Origin: Veillonella tobetsuensis
Lineage (GTDB): Bacteria > Bacillota > Negativicutes > Veillonellales > Veillonellaceae
DNA length: 64,000 nucleotides
NCBI RefSeq assembly: GCF_001078375.1
Contig: NZ_BBXI01000009.1
Coordinates: forward strand, 124,001-188,000
Direction: 5' to 3'
Shown here: one piece after another, positions 28,925 to 39,670 of the stretch
Numbering within the stretch: the stretch's first letter is position 1
Layout: each line of letters opens with the position of its first letter
Translations under genes and position numbers: made by a program
The notes under the pieces: generated by a model
Databases searched by the model: none
Seen by the model: the letters and a program-made list of their open reading frames with translations, nothing else
Told to the model about the DNA's origin: nothing

Positions 28925-29859
28925 TGGCATTCGGATTCTTTAATAAAATTAAAGAGGGCTTGGAGAAAACTCGTAAGTCTTTTGTAAAAAATGTGGAGAC
29001 CGTTATCATTGGTTATGCACAAATCGATGATGATTTTCTCGATGATTTAGAAGCAGTTATGCTTACAAGTGACCTTGGGCCTAAGACTACAGAGTACTTG
29101 ATGAAAGAAATTCGTCGTGGTGTTACTGAAGGCATAATTAATCATACAGGTGATGTAATGCCATTTATGGAAGACCGCATCACAGAAATGCTCGTTGACC
29201 AAGAAGATGAGATTACACTACATCACCCAGAGGTGATTCTCGTAGTAGGCGTTAATGGTGTTGGTAAAACGACTACCATTGCTAAGTTAGCAAACTATTA
29301 TGTAAAAGAAGGTAAAAAGGTTATTATTGCTGCAGGCGATACATTCCGTGCCGCTGCAGCGGACCAACTATCTATCTGGGCAGATCGCGTTGGTGTACCT
29401 ATCGTAAAACATAAAGAAGGTGCAGATCCTGCAGCCGTTGTATACGATGCCATGGAAGCAGCGAAAGCTCGTAATGCAGATATGGTCATTGTCGATACAG
29501 CAGGTCGTCTTCATACAAAAGTAAATCTTATGGAAGAACTCAAGAAGATGGGCCGCGTGGCAAATAACCATGTAGAAGGGGCACCTCATCAAACCCTGCT
29601 CGTTCTAGATGGCACAACAGGTCAAAATGCAGTAAGCCAAGCTAAATTATTTGGTCAAGCTGTACCTGTGAATGGTATTGTAGTAACGAAATTAGATGGT
29701 ACTGCAAAAGGTGGCGTAGTTATTTCTATTAAGGAAGAACTAGGCGTGCCTGTACGTTGGATTGGCGTTGGTGAAGGTATGGATGATTTGCGTCCATTCA
29801 ATGCAAAAGAATTTGCCAATGCACTATTTAATAAAGGAATGATTCAAGGTGATAAATAA
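28924..29859 (+). CDS. ftsY: Signal recognition particle receptor FtsY, 311 aa
   Basis: GTPase receptor that docks the SRP-ribosome complex at the membrane for co-translational insertion. A short N-terminal helical N domain is followed by the G domain with [10 protein letters not shown] (residues 109-118), the [12 protein letters not shown] motif, DTAGRLHTK, and [10 protein letters not shown]. The acidic A domain found in E. coli FtsY is absent, as usual for the shorter firmicute form. Translationally coupled to smc by a one-base overlap; its end overlaps the next gene by eleven bases. Confidence 0.97.
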   Translation: MAFGFFNKIKEGLEKTRKSFVKNVETVIIGYAQIDDDFLDDLEAVMLTSDLGPKTTEYLMKEIRRGVTEGIINHTGDVMPFMEDRITEMLVDQEDEITLHHPEVILVVGVNGVGKTTTIAKLANYYVKEGKKVIIAAGDTFRAAAADQLSIWADRVGVPIVKHKEGADPAAVVYDAMEAAKARNADMVIVDTAGRLHTKVNLMEELKKMGRVANNHVEGAPHQTLLVLDGTTGQNAVSQAKLFGQAVPVNGIVVTKLDGTAKGGVVISIKEELGVPVRWIGVGEGMDDLRPFNAKEFANALFNKGMIQGDK

Positions 29860-30232
29860 ATACAACCGGGAATTCTTACTTGAATATGTAGAGTCTGAAA
29901 ATAAGAAAAATAAAAGCCAAGTCAGTTCAGAAGCAATGGACAAGATTGTGAGTTTAATCGAATATTTCGGTATTGAACTCTATCGTCCTATTGCACGCTT
30001 GTTGCTGACTAATTGGCAAGAAATTACGGATCGTATTAATAATTATAGTGAAGCTGATTGGATGATGGCTGATGAAATTCATAAGTCGACCCCTACATTA
30101 GACCGCTTCTCCATTGCTATGCTCATAGAAGTATTAGAAGGAGAAGATACATTGAATCAGGCGGAAAATGCAGGACAACGGTTGTCAGATGCAGAACTTA
30201 GAGCCATCCGTAAGCATCAGGATGAACAGTAA
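29849..30232 (+). CDS. Conserved-context hypothetical protein, 127 aa
   Basis: Unrecognised. It begins at GTG 29849 inside the ftsY stop region and ends overlapping the uvrB start codon, so it is the third gene of an smc-ftsY-orf-uvrB chain. The protein is charged and mainly helical, without signal peptide, membrane segment or metal-binding motif: [20 protein letters not shown], a central [20 protein letters not shown], and a C-terminal acidic helix. Tight coupling suggests a cytosolic housekeeping role connected to its neighbours, but nothing more specific can be said. Confidence 0.75.
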   Translation: MINKYNREFLLEYVESENKKNKSQVSSEAMDKIVSLIEYFGIELYRPIARLLLTNWQEITDRINNYSEADWMMADEIHKSTPTLDRFSIAMLIEVLEGEDTLNQAENAGQRLSDAELRAIRKHQDEQ

Positions 30233-32406
30233 TGAAGCATAATACATATAATTACGAAGGGGGCCAACCATTTAAGGTGGAGGCGCCCTTTGCGCCTACT
30301 GGGGACCAACCTACGGCTATTCAATCGCTTACAGAGGGGATTGAACGTGGTGAGTGGGCTCAAGTCCTATTAGGTGCTACTGGGACAGGTAAGACTTTTA
30401 CCATGGCAAAGGTTATTGAGGCAGTTCAAAAACCAACTTTAATCATTGCCCACAATAAAACATTAGCAGCTCAACTTTGTAGTGAGTTTAAGAGTTTCTT
30501 TCCTAATAATGCAGTTGAGTACTTTGTATCTTATTACGATTTCTATCAGCCTGAGGCGTATATTCCTTCTAGTGATACATATATCGAGAAGGATGCGTCT
30601 ATTAATGATGAAATCGATAAATTGCGCCACAGTGCTACTATGAGCCTCTTTGAGCGCCGCGATGTGATCATCGTTGCCTCTGTTAGCTGTATTTACGGCT
30701 TAGGTGACCCTGAGGACTACTCTGAACTCGTGTTGTCCTTGCGGTTAGGTCAGACAAAATCTCGCGACGAAATTCTGTCTAAACTCGTAGACATTCAATA
30801 TACGAGAAATGATATGAACTTTATCCGCGGCACCTTCCGTGTACAAGGGGATACTATCGAGATTTTCCCTGCTGCGTATAGTGAAAGAGCCATTCGAGTG
30901 GAACTCTTCGGCGATGAAATCGATCGCCTCGTTGAGGTAGATGCTTTGACTGGTGAAGTGATTGCTGAACGCAAGCACGTTGCGGTATATCCTGCATCTC
31001 ACTATGTAACTACGAAAGATAAGATGCGTATTGCTGTAGAGCGTATTGAGGCTGAGTTAGAGGAACAGTTAGCTAAGTTGAAAGCTGCTGATCGTCTATT
31101 GGAGGCTCAACGTCTTGAGCAGCGTACCCGTTACGATATAGAAATGATGCAAGAAATGGGCTATTGCTCTGGCATCGAAAATTATTCCCGCCATATGTCT
31201 GAACGTAAGGCTGGAGAGGCGCCATATACATTGATAGACTATTTTCCAGATGATTTCCTCATCATGGTGGACGAGTCTCATGTTACGATACCTCAAGTGC
31301 GTGCCATGTACAATGGTGACCGTGCACGTAAAGAATCACTTATCGAATATGGCTTCCGTCTGCCTTCAGCGCTTGATAATAGACCTCTTCAATTCGATGA
31401 ATTTGTAGAGCGTATCAATCAAATCGTCTATGTATCGGCCACGCCTGGTCCATATGAAATGGACGTAGAAACGAATGTGGCAGAACAAATCATTCGTCCT
31501 ACAGGCCTATTAGATCCATCTATTGAAATTCGTCCTATTAAGGGGCAAATGGATGACTTGCTCAGTGAAATTCATAAGAGAGCTGCCAAGAATGAGCGTG
31601 TTCTCGTGACGACCTTAACAAAGAAAATGGCAGAGGATTTAACAGAGTTCTTAAAAGAAATGGGCGTCCGTGTTCGATACCTTCATTCTGATATTGTTAC
31701 TATTGAGCGTGCTGAAATCATTCGTGACTTACGGGCCGGTGTATTCGATGTACTGGTGGGTATCAACCTACTTCGTGAAGGTCTTGATATGCCAGAGGTT
31801 TCTTTAGTGGCTATCTTAGATGCGGATAAAGAAGGTTTCTTACGCTCCGATACAGCTATGATTCAAACTATTGGTCGTGCTGCTCGTAATGTGAATGGTC
31901 ACGTTATCATGTACGCTGATCGTGTAACAGGTTCTATGCAGCGCGCCATCGATGAAACAGATCGCCGTCGTGCTGTGCAAGAGGCTTATAACATTGAACA
32001 TAATATTACGCCTAAGTCTGTCTCTAAAGATGTAAAAGAGCTTATTGAGTTGACGAAAATTGAAGAAGATATGGTCACCGATGGAAAGGACTTTTCACCG
32101 AAGAAGGGGAAAAAGAAATCCTCTACAACGGGAATGGACCATGGACACGAACCATATGCACAAGATATATCTAGTCCTAAGGTGGCAGATATAACGCCGG
32201 AAGAGTTATTCAATAAAATTGAAGAGCTTGATCGTCAAATGAAGGCCGCTGCAAAGCAGCTTGAATTTGAAAAGGCTGCAAAACTTCGTGATCAATTAGG
32301 GGAACTACGTCAACAATGGTCCGATATGCATAGTGCAGGTGAAAGTAAGTTAAAAAAACCTGCATCAACTAAAGGTAGAAAGCGGACTAGCTCAAAAAGT
32401 AAATAG
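30232..32406 (+). CDS. uvrB: Excinuclease ABC subunit B (UvrB), 724 aa
   Basis: Damage-verifying helicase of nucleotide excision repair, loaded by UvrA and recruiting UvrC. Walker A GATGTGKT is at residues 48-55; the beta-hairpin region that clamps the strand ([24 protein letters not shown]) is at about 101-124; helicase motifs [34 protein letters not shown] and QTIGRAARN follow. The UVR motif that binds UvrC ([20 protein letters not shown]) is near 663-682. It is about 50 residues longer than E. coli UvrB because of a Lys/Ser-rich linker (about 618-640) and a basic tail. ATG 30232 overlaps the preceding stop. Confidence 0.98.
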   Translation: MKHNTYNYEGGQPFKVEAPFAPTGDQPTAIQSLTEGIERGEWAQVLLGATGTGKTFTMAKVIEAVQKPTLIIAHNKTLAAQLCSEFKSFFPNNAVEYFVSYYDFYQPEAYIPSSDTYIEKDASINDEIDKLRHSATMSLFERRDVIIVASVSCIYGLGDPEDYSELVLSLRLGQTKSRDEILSKLVDIQYTRNDMNFIRGTFRVQGDTIEIFPAAYSERAIRVELFGDEIDRLVEVDALTGEVIAERKHVAVYPASHYVTTKDKMRIAVERIEAELEEQLAKLKAADRLLEAQRLEQRTRYDIEMMQEMGYCSGIENYSRHMSERKAGEAPYTLIDYFPDDFLIMVDESHVTIPQVRAMYNGDRARKESLIEYGFRLPSALDNRPLQFDEFVERINQIVYVSATPGPYEMDVETNVAEQIIRPTGLLDPSIEIRPIKGQMDDLLSEIHKRAAKNERVLVTTLTKKMAEDLTEFLKEMGVRVRYLHSDIVTIERAEIIRDLRAGVFDVLVGINLLREGLDMPEVSLVAILDADKEGFLRSDTAMIQTIGRAARNVNGHVIMYADRVTGSMQRAIDETDRRRAVQEAYNIEHNITPKSVSKDVKELIELTKIEEDMVTDGKDFSPKKGKKKSSTTGMDHGHEPYAQDISSPKVADITPEELFNKIEELDRQMKAAAKQLEFEKAAKLRDQLGELRQQWSDMHSAGESKLKKPASTKGRKRTSSKSK

Positions 32407-32481
32407 ATTGTAACAAAACACATAGATTATATAGACTATACGTGCGATAATATACATATATTATTTCATGTTAGTAAACAG

Positions 32482-32512
32482 AGAGATGATGCCGATTGGT
32501 ATCATCTCTTTA
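32482..32512 (+). terminator. Terminator-like hairpin between uvrB and uvrA
   Basis: Twelve-pair stem AGAGATGATGCC / GGTATCATCTCT (one G-U pair) with a GATT loop and a short T tract. It lies only 14 bases before uvrA and may be partial or may attenuate uvrA expression. The AT-rich stretch before it (32407-32480) could hold a uvrA promoter, but no clear hexamer pair was found. Confidence 0.65.
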
Positions 32513-32525
32513 AATAGGGAACATA

Positions 32526-35378
32526 ATGAAAGATCAATTGATAGTAAAAGGTGCGCGTCAGCATAACCTTAAAAATATAGATATATCCTTACCACGGGAC
32601 CAGTTTATCGTGTTGACGGGGCTCAGTGGTTCTGGTAAATCGTCCTTGGCATTTGATACGATTTATGCAGAAGGGCAACGACGCTATGTAGAATCATTAT
32701 CTGCTTATGCTCGTCAATTCTTGGGACAAATGGATAAACCGGACGTAGACTATATTGAAGGTTTATCTCCAGCTATTTCTATCGACCAAAAGACTACAAG
32801 CCGTAACCCTCGTTCTACAGTTGGTACTGTAACGGAGATTTACGATTACTTGCGTCTATTATTTGCTCGCGTAGGTCATGCTCATTGTCCTGAATGTGGT
32901 AAGCCTATTACACAGCAAACGATACAACAAATGACAGACGATGTAATGAACTTCCCAGAAGGTACTAAGATTTTAGTACTAGCACCTATGATTCAAGGAA
33001 AAAAAGGGGAGCATAAATCCGTCTTTGATCAACTTCGAAAAGAAGGCTTTGTTCGTGCCCGTGTAGATGGCGTAGTACGTACATTGGATGAAGAGATTGT
33101 ATTAGAGAAAAATAAAAAACATTCCATCGATATCGTTGTAGACCGTCTCGTGGTTAAAGAGGGTATTGAATCTCGCTTAGCAGACTCTATGGAGACCGCA
33201 TCAAAATGGGCAGAAGGCATTGTAGTTATCCAAGAGGTAGATGGACCTGAACACATGTATAGCCAACACTTTGCATGTCCAGATTGCCATATTTCCTTAC
33301 CGAAGATTGAACCACGTATGTTCTCCTTTAACAGTCCATTTGGTGCCTGCCCGGCTTGTTTGGGTATTGGCTCCACCATGGAAGTAGACGAAGAGCGCGT
33401 TATTCCAGATGGATCTATTAGCTTTGCCGATGGATGTGTACAAGCGTTGAGCTCTAACCCTAATGCATGGTTTATGCGCCAACTAGAAGGTCTATTAAAA
33501 GCTAATGGATACTCTTTAGATTCTACCTATGATGAACTACCAAAAGCCTTGCAAAAAAAGGTAATGTACGGTACGACAGATAAGGTGGCTTTCACGTACG
33601 AAAATATGCGCGGTGAAGTGAAGGAATTCTTTACTGAGTACGAAGGTATTTTACCGATGGTAAAACGCCGTCATAGTGAAGCCTCTACAGATTCTATGCG
33701 TGAAGAGTTTGAAAAATTTATGTCCATTAAGCCTTGTACTACATGCCATGGAGCTCGTCTTAAACCTGAAGTATTAGCAATTACCGTAGGGGATAAGAAT
33801 ATTAATGAGGTAACGCAGTTAACTATTAAAGAAGCACTCGATTTCTTTGGTAAGTTACAGTTAACAGAGCGGGAACAAGTGATTGGGGCTCAAATTTTGA
33901 AGGAAATCAATGCTCGTCTTGGGTTCCTCAATAATGTAGGCCTTGATTATCTTACTATGAACCGTAGTGCAGGTACTCTATCTGGTGGTGAAGCGCAACG
34001 TATTCGTCTAGCTACGCAAATCGGCTCTGGTTTGGTAGGTGTATTGTACATCCTAGACGAACCGTCCATAGGGCTACATCAACGAGATAATGATCGACTC
34101 ATCGATACCTTAAAAGGCTTACGGGACTTAGGTAACACCTTACTTGTCGTAGAACACGACGAAGATACTATGCGTGCAGCTGACTATCTCGTGGACATTG
34201 GTCCAGGTGCAGGTGAGCATGGCGGTCAAATTATTGCCGCTGGTTCTGTTGACGAAGTTATGAAGGTAAAAGACTCCATTACTGGTCAATATTTGAGCGG
34301 CCGTAAATTTATCGCCCTTCCTGAAGAACGTCGTAAACCAGGTAAGAACTGCATTGAAATTCGCGGTGCGAAGGAAAATAATTTACAAAATGTAAATGTT
34401 AAATTCCCTATTGGCTTATTCAATGTTGTTACTGGTGTCAGTGGCTCTGGTAAGTCTACCTTGATTAATGAAATTCTCTACAAAGGGTTAGCTAATCAAT
34501 TATATCGCTCTAACCACAAAGTAGGGGCTCATAAAGAAATCCGTGGTCTTGAACATATCGATAAAATCATCAATATCGACCAAAGTCCTATCGGTCGTAC
34601 ACCGCGCTCTAATCCAGCTACCTATACAGGTGTATTTGATGCTATACGCGAACTCTATAGTCAAACACCGGAAGCAAAAATGCGCGGTTACAAACAAGGG
34701 CGCTTTAGCTTTAACGTAAAAGGTGGCCGCTGTGAAGCTTGTCGTGGTGATGGTATCATCAAAATTGAAATGCACTTCTTACCAGACGTGTACGTACCTT
34801 GTGAGGTTTGTAAGGGAGCCCGTTATAACCGAGAAACCTTAGAGGTTAAATACAAAGGTAAATCTATTGCAGATGTACTAGATATGACGGTAGATGATGC
34901 GGTTGAGTTCTTCAGCGCTATTCCGAAGATCAATCGTAAAATGGTTACCTTGCAAGAGGTAGGTCTTGGCTATATTCGTTTAGGTCAAGCCGCAACAACC
35001 TTATCTGGTGGTGAAGCACAACGGGTTAAATTAGCTACTGAATTAGCTCGTCGTAGCACTGGTAAAACACTGTACATCTTGGATGAACCGACTACAGGTC
35101 TTCACGCCGAGGATATTCGCAAGTTATTACACGTATTGCAACAACTTGTAGAGGGTGGCGATACAGTTGTCGTTATCGAGCATAATTTAGATGTGATTAA
35201 GATGGCAGACCACATTATAGATCTAGGTCCTGAAGGCGGTAATCGCGGTGGTACTATCGTAGCTACCGGTACACCTGAGGAAATCGTTAAGGTGAAAGAA
35301 AGCTATACAGGCAAATTCTTAGGTCCTGTCTTAGAACAGACTAAGAAATTTATGAAAGCAGCTCAAAAGAAGAAATAA
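32526..35378 (+). CDS. uvrA: Excinuclease ABC subunit A (UvrA), 950 aa
   Basis: DNA-damage sensor ATPase of nucleotide excision repair. Two ABC ATPase modules are present, each split by insertions: Walker [10 protein letters not shown] near residue 33 and GVSGSGKST near residue 639, signatures [16 protein letters not shown] and [16 protein letters not shown], and Walker [11 protein letters not shown] and [10 protein letters not shown]. Zinc-binding pairs CPECGKP, CPDC-CPAC and [14 protein letters not shown] are all intact. Length is typical. It follows uvrB by 119 bases and precedes uvrC by 43 bases, grouping all three excinuclease subunits. Confidence 0.98.
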   Translation: MKDQLIVKGARQHNLKNIDISLPRDQFIVLTGLSGSGKSSLAFDTIYAEGQRRYVESLSAYARQFLGQMDKPDVDYIEGLSPAISIDQKTTSRNPRSTVGTVTEIYDYLRLLFARVGHAHCPECGKPITQQTIQQMTDDVMNFPEGTKILVLAPMIQGKKGEHKSVFDQLRKEGFVRARVDGVVRTLDEEIVLEKNKKHSIDIVVDRLVVKEGIESRLADSMETASKWAEGIVVIQEVDGPEHMYSQHFACPDCHISLPKIEPRMFSFNSPFGACPACLGIGSTMEVDEERVIPDGSISFADGCVQALSSNPNAWFMRQLEGLLKANGYSLDSTYDELPKALQKKVMYGTTDKVAFTYENMRGEVKEFFTEYEGILPMVKRRHSEASTDSMREEFEKFMSIKPCTTCHGARLKPEVLAITVGDKNINEVTQLTIKEALDFFGKLQLTEREQVIGAQILKEINARLGFLNNVGLDYLTMNRSAGTLSGGEAQRIRLATQIGSGLVGVLYILDEPSIGLHQRDNDRLIDTLKGLRDLGNTLLVVEHDEDTMRAADYLVDIGPGAGEHGGQIIAAGSVDEVMKVKDSITGQYLSGRKFIALPEERRKPGKNCIEIRGAKENNLQNVNVKFPIGLFNVVTGVSGSGKSTLINEILYKGLANQLYRSNHKVGAHKEIRGLEHIDKIINIDQSPIGRTPRSNPATYTGVFDAIRELYSQTPEAKMRGYKQGRFSFNVKGGRCEACRGDGIIKIEMHFLPDVYVPCEVCKGARYNRETLEVKYKGKSIADVLDMTVDDAVEFFSAIPKINRKMVTLQEVGLGYIRLGQAATTLSGGEAQRVKLATELARRSTGKTLYILDEPTTGLHAEDIRKLLHVLQQLVEGGDTVVVIEHNLDVIKMADHIIDLGPEGGNRGGTIVATGTPEEIVKVKESYTGKFLGPVLEQTKKFMKAAQKKK

Positions 35379-35421
35379 TAGTGAGTACAAAGCTTAAAAA
35401 TCTACGAGGAAAGGAGGACAT

Positions 35422-37248
35422 ATGCCATCTGAAGAATTACTAGAGAAGGTCAGTCATTTGCCGACTACACCGGGCGTGTATTTATGGCGTGATCAATATA
35501 ACCGAATTATCTATGTTGGTAAGGCCATTAACTTGCGCAATCGAGTGCGTTCCTATGTACGCAATGATGCCAATCGGGCTCCCAAAGTAACGGCTATGAT
35601 GAAGCGTGCAGTCGATGTGGAGATTATCCAAACTAAGACGGAAATGGAAGCCCTTATCTTAGAGAATACGCTTATCAAAGAACATGAGCCTAAGTACAAT
35701 ATTAGGCTTCGCGATGATAAGACATATCCTTATGTAAAGATTTCAATTCAAGAGGATTACCCTCGCGTGTATATGACACGCCGTCTTGAACGAGATGGGG
35801 CAAAATATTTTGGACCTTTTACAGATGTGACATCGGTACATGTGGTACTGAAATTAATACGACAATACTATCCACTCAGGACATGTAAGTCTATGAAGGT
35901 AGAGCGACCATGTTTGCAATATCATATGCACTACTGTGAAGCACCGTGCTTTAACAAGATTTCCGTATCGGATTATCGAAAGTATATCGATGAAATCATA
36001 GAGCTCTTTGAAGGTAAGCCTATACCATTGCTTAAAGAAATCAAGGAAAAGATGGAATTAGCTGCTGAAGACTTACGCTTTGAAGATGCAGCACGTTATC
36101 GTGACCAATTGACGAGCATTGAAAAAATTCAAGAAAAACAACGAATGGTAACACAACGAGGTGATCTCGATGTACTAGGTATTGCTGTAGATGGACAATT
36201 GGCTTGTGTACAATTGCTTTTTATTCGGGGAGGACGTCTTTTAGGACGGGAAAATTACTTCATACAAAATGAGGGGGACTCCGAAGAAGTTATTATGACT
36301 GACTTCATCAAGCAATACTATGGGGATACTACATTTATTCCTAAAGAATTGCTATTACCCATGGAAAGTTCAGAACAGAATCTATTTAAGGATTGGTTTA
36401 GTGAAATGAAGGGCCAACAAGTGGATGTTCTCGTACCTCAACGGGGGTATAAGATGGATATGATCAAGATGGCCCATGAGAATGCGGAAACCTTCCTTGA
36501 AGAGCGACGTCGTCAATGGCAGCATCAAATCGATAAGAGTGGTGGCGCTATTAAAAAATTAGCTGAAGTATTGGATTTGCCACGATTACCTGAACGTATG
36601 GAATGTTTCGACATATCTCATACCCAAGGTTCTGAAACGGTAGCCTCTATGGTTGTCTTTGAAGGTGGTAAGCCTGCGAAGAAAGAGTATCGACGTTTTA
36701 AGCTCAAGACTACGCAAGGCAAACCTGACGATTTTAAATCTATGGCAGAGATCATGGAGCGTCGCTATGGTAAAGAAACAGATTGGCCTATGCCAGACCT
36801 CATCATTATCGATGGTGGCAAGGGTCAACTCAATGCTGCTATACCGCTCATACGTGCTGTAGGCGTCACAGATGTACCTGTTATATCTCTGGCAAAACGC
36901 ATAGAAGAGGTTTTTGTAGAGGGGCAATCAGAGAGTATTATATTAGATCATCGCACACCAGAGCTTCAATTATTACAACAAATCCGTGACGAAGCCCATC
37001 GATTTGCTATTACCTATCATCGCAAATTGCGGGGCAAACGCAATTTAGAATCAGTACTCGATCACATTGATGGCATTGGTCCTAAACGACGCAAAGCATT
37101 ATGGACGCATTTTAATAGCCTTGACGCCATGAAACAAGCCACTATAGATGAATTGACACAAGTTGATTCAATGAACTATAAAACGGCGGAAACCTTATAT
37201 AATTTCTTTCGTATGTCCAAAGTAGAAAAACAAGATATATTAAAATAA
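35422..37248 (+). CDS. uvrC: Excinuclease ABC subunit C (UvrC), 608 aa
   Basis: Dual-incision nuclease of nucleotide excision repair. N-terminal GIY-YIG nuclease (TTPGVYLWRDQYNRIIYVGKAI, residues 15-36), a central UVR motif that contacts UvrB (about 207-235), an RNase H-like second nuclease (ECFDISHTQGSETVASMVVFE, about 394-414, and LIIIDGGKGQLNAA, about 461-474), and C-terminal tandem helix-hairpin-helix (LDHIDGIGPKRRKALWTHF). Start ATG 35422 has the binding site aaaggagg. Length is usual. Confidence 0.98.
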   Translation: MPSEELLEKVSHLPTTPGVYLWRDQYNRIIYVGKAINLRNRVRSYVRNDANRAPKVTAMMKRAVDVEIIQTKTEMEALILENTLIKEHEPKYNIRLRDDKTYPYVKISIQEDYPRVYMTRRLERDGAKYFGPFTDVTSVHVVLKLIRQYYPLRTCKSMKVERPCLQYHMHYCEAPCFNKISVSDYRKYIDEIIELFEGKPIPLLKEIKEKMELAAEDLRFEDAARYRDQLTSIEKIQEKQRMVTQRGDLDVLGIAVDGQLACVQLLFIRGGRLLGRENYFIQNEGDSEEVIMTDFIKQYYGDTTFIPKELLLPMESSEQNLFKDWFSEMKGQQVDVLVPQRGYKMDMIKMAHENAETFLEERRRQWQHQIDKSGGAIKKLAEVLDLPRLPERMECFDISHTQGSETVASMVVFEGGKPAKKEYRRFKLKTTQGKPDDFKSMAEIMERRYGKETDWPMPDLIIIDGGKGQLNAAIPLIRAVGVTDVPVISLAKRIEEVFVEGQSESIILDHRTPELQLLQQIRDEAHRFAITYHRKLRGKRNLESVLDHIDGIGPKRRKALWTHFNSLDAMKQATIDELTQVDSMNYKTAETLYNFFRMSKVEKQDILK

Positions 37249-37295
37249 GAAACCAGGAGTATCTTACAGTTTCACTGCAAGATGCTCCTGGTTTC
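37249..37295. terminator. Bidirectional terminator between uvrC and MATE gene
   Basis: Arms 37249-37269 and 37275-37295 form a 21-pair stem with two imperfect positions and a five-base loop. It is centred between two convergent genes (uvrC ends 37248, the MATE gene ends 37300) and is flanked by A-rich and T-rich sequence, so it should serve both strands. Confidence 0.85.
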
Positions 37296-37299
37296 TTAG

Positions 37300-38655
37300 T
37301 TATTTAGTTATAGTTGCTTTATGATGTTGGATATACCAGGTACGCCATGTAAATAATATACCGGCCGCTAATACACTAGCTAATAAACCAATCCATACAC
37401 CGAAAGGTCCATACGCTGGATTTTTGGCTAAGATATAGGCTATTGGGAAGCATACGCCCCAATAGGATACAAGTGAGATATAAAATACGATTTTTACATC
37501 CTTGTAACCACGTAAGATACCTTGTAGTGGTGTTCCAATTGCATCTATGGCAGCAAAGAATACGCCATAACCAAGGAATCTATAAATTAGATTATATACC
37601 TCTTCATCATTGGTAAAGAGAGAAGAAATACTTTCCATATTTGTAAAGGTAAAGCCACATATAGCTATGGCTACAACAATAGCTACAATACGAGATATGT
37701 AAGAATATTGTACAGCGTCTTTTTCTCTACCTGCACCGAGTTCATAACCAACGGCAATAGTAGCTGCCATAGCAATACTGAGCGGCAGACAATAAAATAC
37801 ATTAGTAAAGGATATAACTGATTGATGGGCTGCTACTACGGCAGAACCAAAGTGAACCATTAAGAGTCCGGCAATACTGAAAATGCTGGCTTCAAAAAAG
37901 ATGGAAAAACCAATAGGCAAACCAACTTGTAATTGCTCTCTTATATAATGCCAATGAGGTCCGAAGTAATCCTTATAAATGCGATACTCTTTTAATTTAG
38001 GATGGAATAAGATGACTGCACTAAATAGGATAAAGTTGGTCCAACAAGCACCGGCGATACCATAGCCTGCACCTACACCACCGATTTCTGGAAATCCAAA
38101 GTGACCAAAAATCAAAGAGTAATTTAGAAATACATTGACTACAAAGCTAGTTACTACGATAGCCATTGAATAATGAGTTAATCCGTGTGCGTCCACCGTG
38201 TTTCGCAATGTATTCACCCATAATAGAGGGAAGAGTCCTAGAGCGAAAGCTTTCAGATATTCTAGACATACCGCCGTGGCAGCCGGTTCTAAATTAAGGA
38301 AATTTAGGAGTGGTTTAAGTCCGAAAATTCCCAGCAATAATATAGTCATAGCTAAGACCGTAGCAATATAGAAACCTTGATATATAATTGTAGGAATAGT
38401 ATCTGTTTTTTGAGCACCCAGTAACTGCGCGATAATTGGGGTAATACCCATTAATGTACCTTGTGCGAAGATATAGAATAGTAGCCATAGATTGTAACCT
38501 GTAGCGACACCTGCTAAGTCTATGGTACTATATTGACCTGTTAAAAAGATGGCAATAAAGGTGCCACCGACGAGAGAAAATTGAGTAATGCACATAGGAG
38601 TAAATAGTTTAATGAACAACCATAATTTTTGCATTATAGAATATGTTTTGTACAT
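37300..38655 (-). CDS. MATE family multidrug efflux transporter, 451 aa
   Basis: Integral inner-membrane antiporter of the MATE superfamily, expected to export cationic compounds using Na+ or H+ gradients. Twelve hydrophobic segments in two related halves are apparent; the first half holds QFSLVGGTFIAIFLTGQYSTIDLAGVATG and GTLMGITPIIAQLLGAQ, the second VAAHQSVISFTNVFYCLPLSIAMAATIAVGYELGAG, both typical. Length is standard for the NorM/DinF type. ATG start with gggagg upstream on the minus strand. Substrate cannot be inferred. It is transcribed alone and divergently from terC-like genes. Confidence 0.93.
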   Translation of the reverse strand: MYKTYSIMQKLWLFIKLFTPMCITQFSLVGGTFIAIFLTGQYSTIDLAGVATGYNLWLLFYIFAQGTLMGITPIIAQLLGAQKTDTIPTIIYQGFYIATVLAMTILLLGIFGLKPLLNFLNLEPAATAVCLEYLKAFALGLFPLLWVNTLRNTVDAHGLTHYSMAIVVTSFVVNVFLNYSLIFGHFGFPEIGGVGAGYGIAGACWTNFILFSAVILFHPKLKEYRIYKDYFGPHWHYIREQLQVGLPIGFSIFFEASIFSIAGLLMVHFGSAVVAAHQSVISFTNVFYCLPLSIAMAATIAVGYELGAGREKDAVQYSYISRIVAIVVAIAICGFTFTNMESISSLFTNDEEVYNLIYRFLGYGVFFAAIDAIGTPLQGILRGYKDVKIVFYISLVSYWGVCFPIAYILAKNPAYGPFGVWIGLLASVLAAGILFTWRTWYIQHHKATITK

Positions 38656-38786
38656 AATAACCTCCCTAGTTGATGATATAGTATACCATAAAGTTAGTTA
38701 TTTTGGTAGATTAAGCCCGTAAATGAAATTGATGAAGCTAAGTTGAAATGTATGCTAAAAATGTATATATAATTTAATAATTAAAT

Positions 38787-38816
38787 TTTACACCTTATAA
38801 CTATATCGATTATAAT
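38787..38816 (+). promoter_or_regulatory. Promoter of first TerC gene
   Basis: TTTACA at 38787-38792 and TATAAT at 38811-38816 with an 18-base spacer, in an AT-rich divergent region. No recognisable yybP-ykoY manganese riboswitch is present between it and the gene. Confidence 0.6.
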
Positions 38817-38850
38817 ATATATACTATGTTAATATTCTAAGGAGGGTACA

Positions 38851-39510
38851 TTGGACATCTTATCTGTACAAGGTTTATTAGCGATGCTTCAAATCATCGT
38901 TATCGATATTTTACTAGCTGGCGATAATGCCATCGTTATCGGCATGGCGGCGCGTAACTTGCCAGCTAATTTGCAAAAGAAAGCAATCTTTTGGGGCACT
39001 GCAGGGGCCATCATTTTACGCCTTGTTATGGCATTCCTATTTGTAGAGGCTTTAAATAATATTCCAGCCTTGCGTCTAGTTGGTGGTATTCTTCTTTTAT
39101 GGATTGGCTATAAACTCGTTGCCGATGATGAAAGCGAGCATAATATCGAAGCAAAAGATAATTTGTGTGCTGCTATTACGACGATCGTCATTGCTGATGG
39201 TATCATGGGTATCGATAATGTTATCGGTGTAGTTGGTGCTGCTAATGGTGATATGATGTTGGTAGCAATCGGTATGTTAATTACAGTGCCAATCATCATC
39301 TATGGTAGTACATTGTTTGTGAAAGTTATTGAACGTTTCCCAATTATTCTTTATGTTGGGGGCGGTATCCTTGGTTGGGTAGGTGCTGGTATGAGTGTGG
39401 AAGATAAGTTAATCTCTCATACGGTTGAACCATATGCATTATTTATCAAAATTGCAGCAGTTGTCTTGGTAGTGGGGGCCTCTTTGCTAGCAAAGCAACT
39501 TAAGAAATAA
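38851..39510 (+). CDS. TerC family membrane protein (paralogue 1), 219 aa
   Basis: Polytopic membrane protein with about seven hydrophobic helices. The family signature DILLAGDNAIVIGMA (about residues 17-31) and the second acidic motif IADGIMGIDNVIGVVGAANGD (about 113-133) place it in the TerC/YjbE/YkoY group, members of which are linked to Mn2+ export and metalation of secreted proteins. It starts with TTG 38851, which is the only start matching the strong binding site AAGGAGGG (38839-38846). The next gene is a diverged paralogue. Confidence 0.92.
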   Translation: MDILSVQGLLAMLQIIVIDILLAGDNAIVIGMAARNLPANLQKKAIFWGTAGAIILRLVMAFLFVEALNNIPALRLVGGILLLWIGYKLVADDESEHNIEAKDNLCAAITTIVIADGIMGIDNVIGVVGAANGDMMLVAIGMLITVPIIIYGSTLFVKVIERFPIILYVGGGILGWVGAGMSVEDKLISHTVEPYALFIKIAAVVLVVGASLLAKQLKK

Positions 39511-39521
39511 TTAGCTGATTA

Positions 39522-39562
39522 AAATATCTCTTCTCTTATCTATAGGGGAAGGGATATTTTTT
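39522..39562 (+). terminator. Terminator after first TerC gene
   Basis: Fourteen-pair stem AAATATCTCTTCTC / GGGAAGGGATATTT (with G-U pairs) followed by a T run. It separates the two TerC paralogues into independent units. Confidence 0.8.
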
Positions 39563-39670
39563 GTGTAAAATTTATGCCCTACTAAGTCAATCCTTTTTAA
39601 TGAGAAAATACGAGAATTATGATATAGTTAAGGGATAGATATTGAATGTATATAGTTGAGGTACGTACAG

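Noticed and set aside
38656-38850. Possible yybP-ykoY manganese riboswitch upstream of TerC
   Set aside because: The conserved yybP-ykoY core elements were not found; the region is simple AT-rich sequence with a normal promoter.
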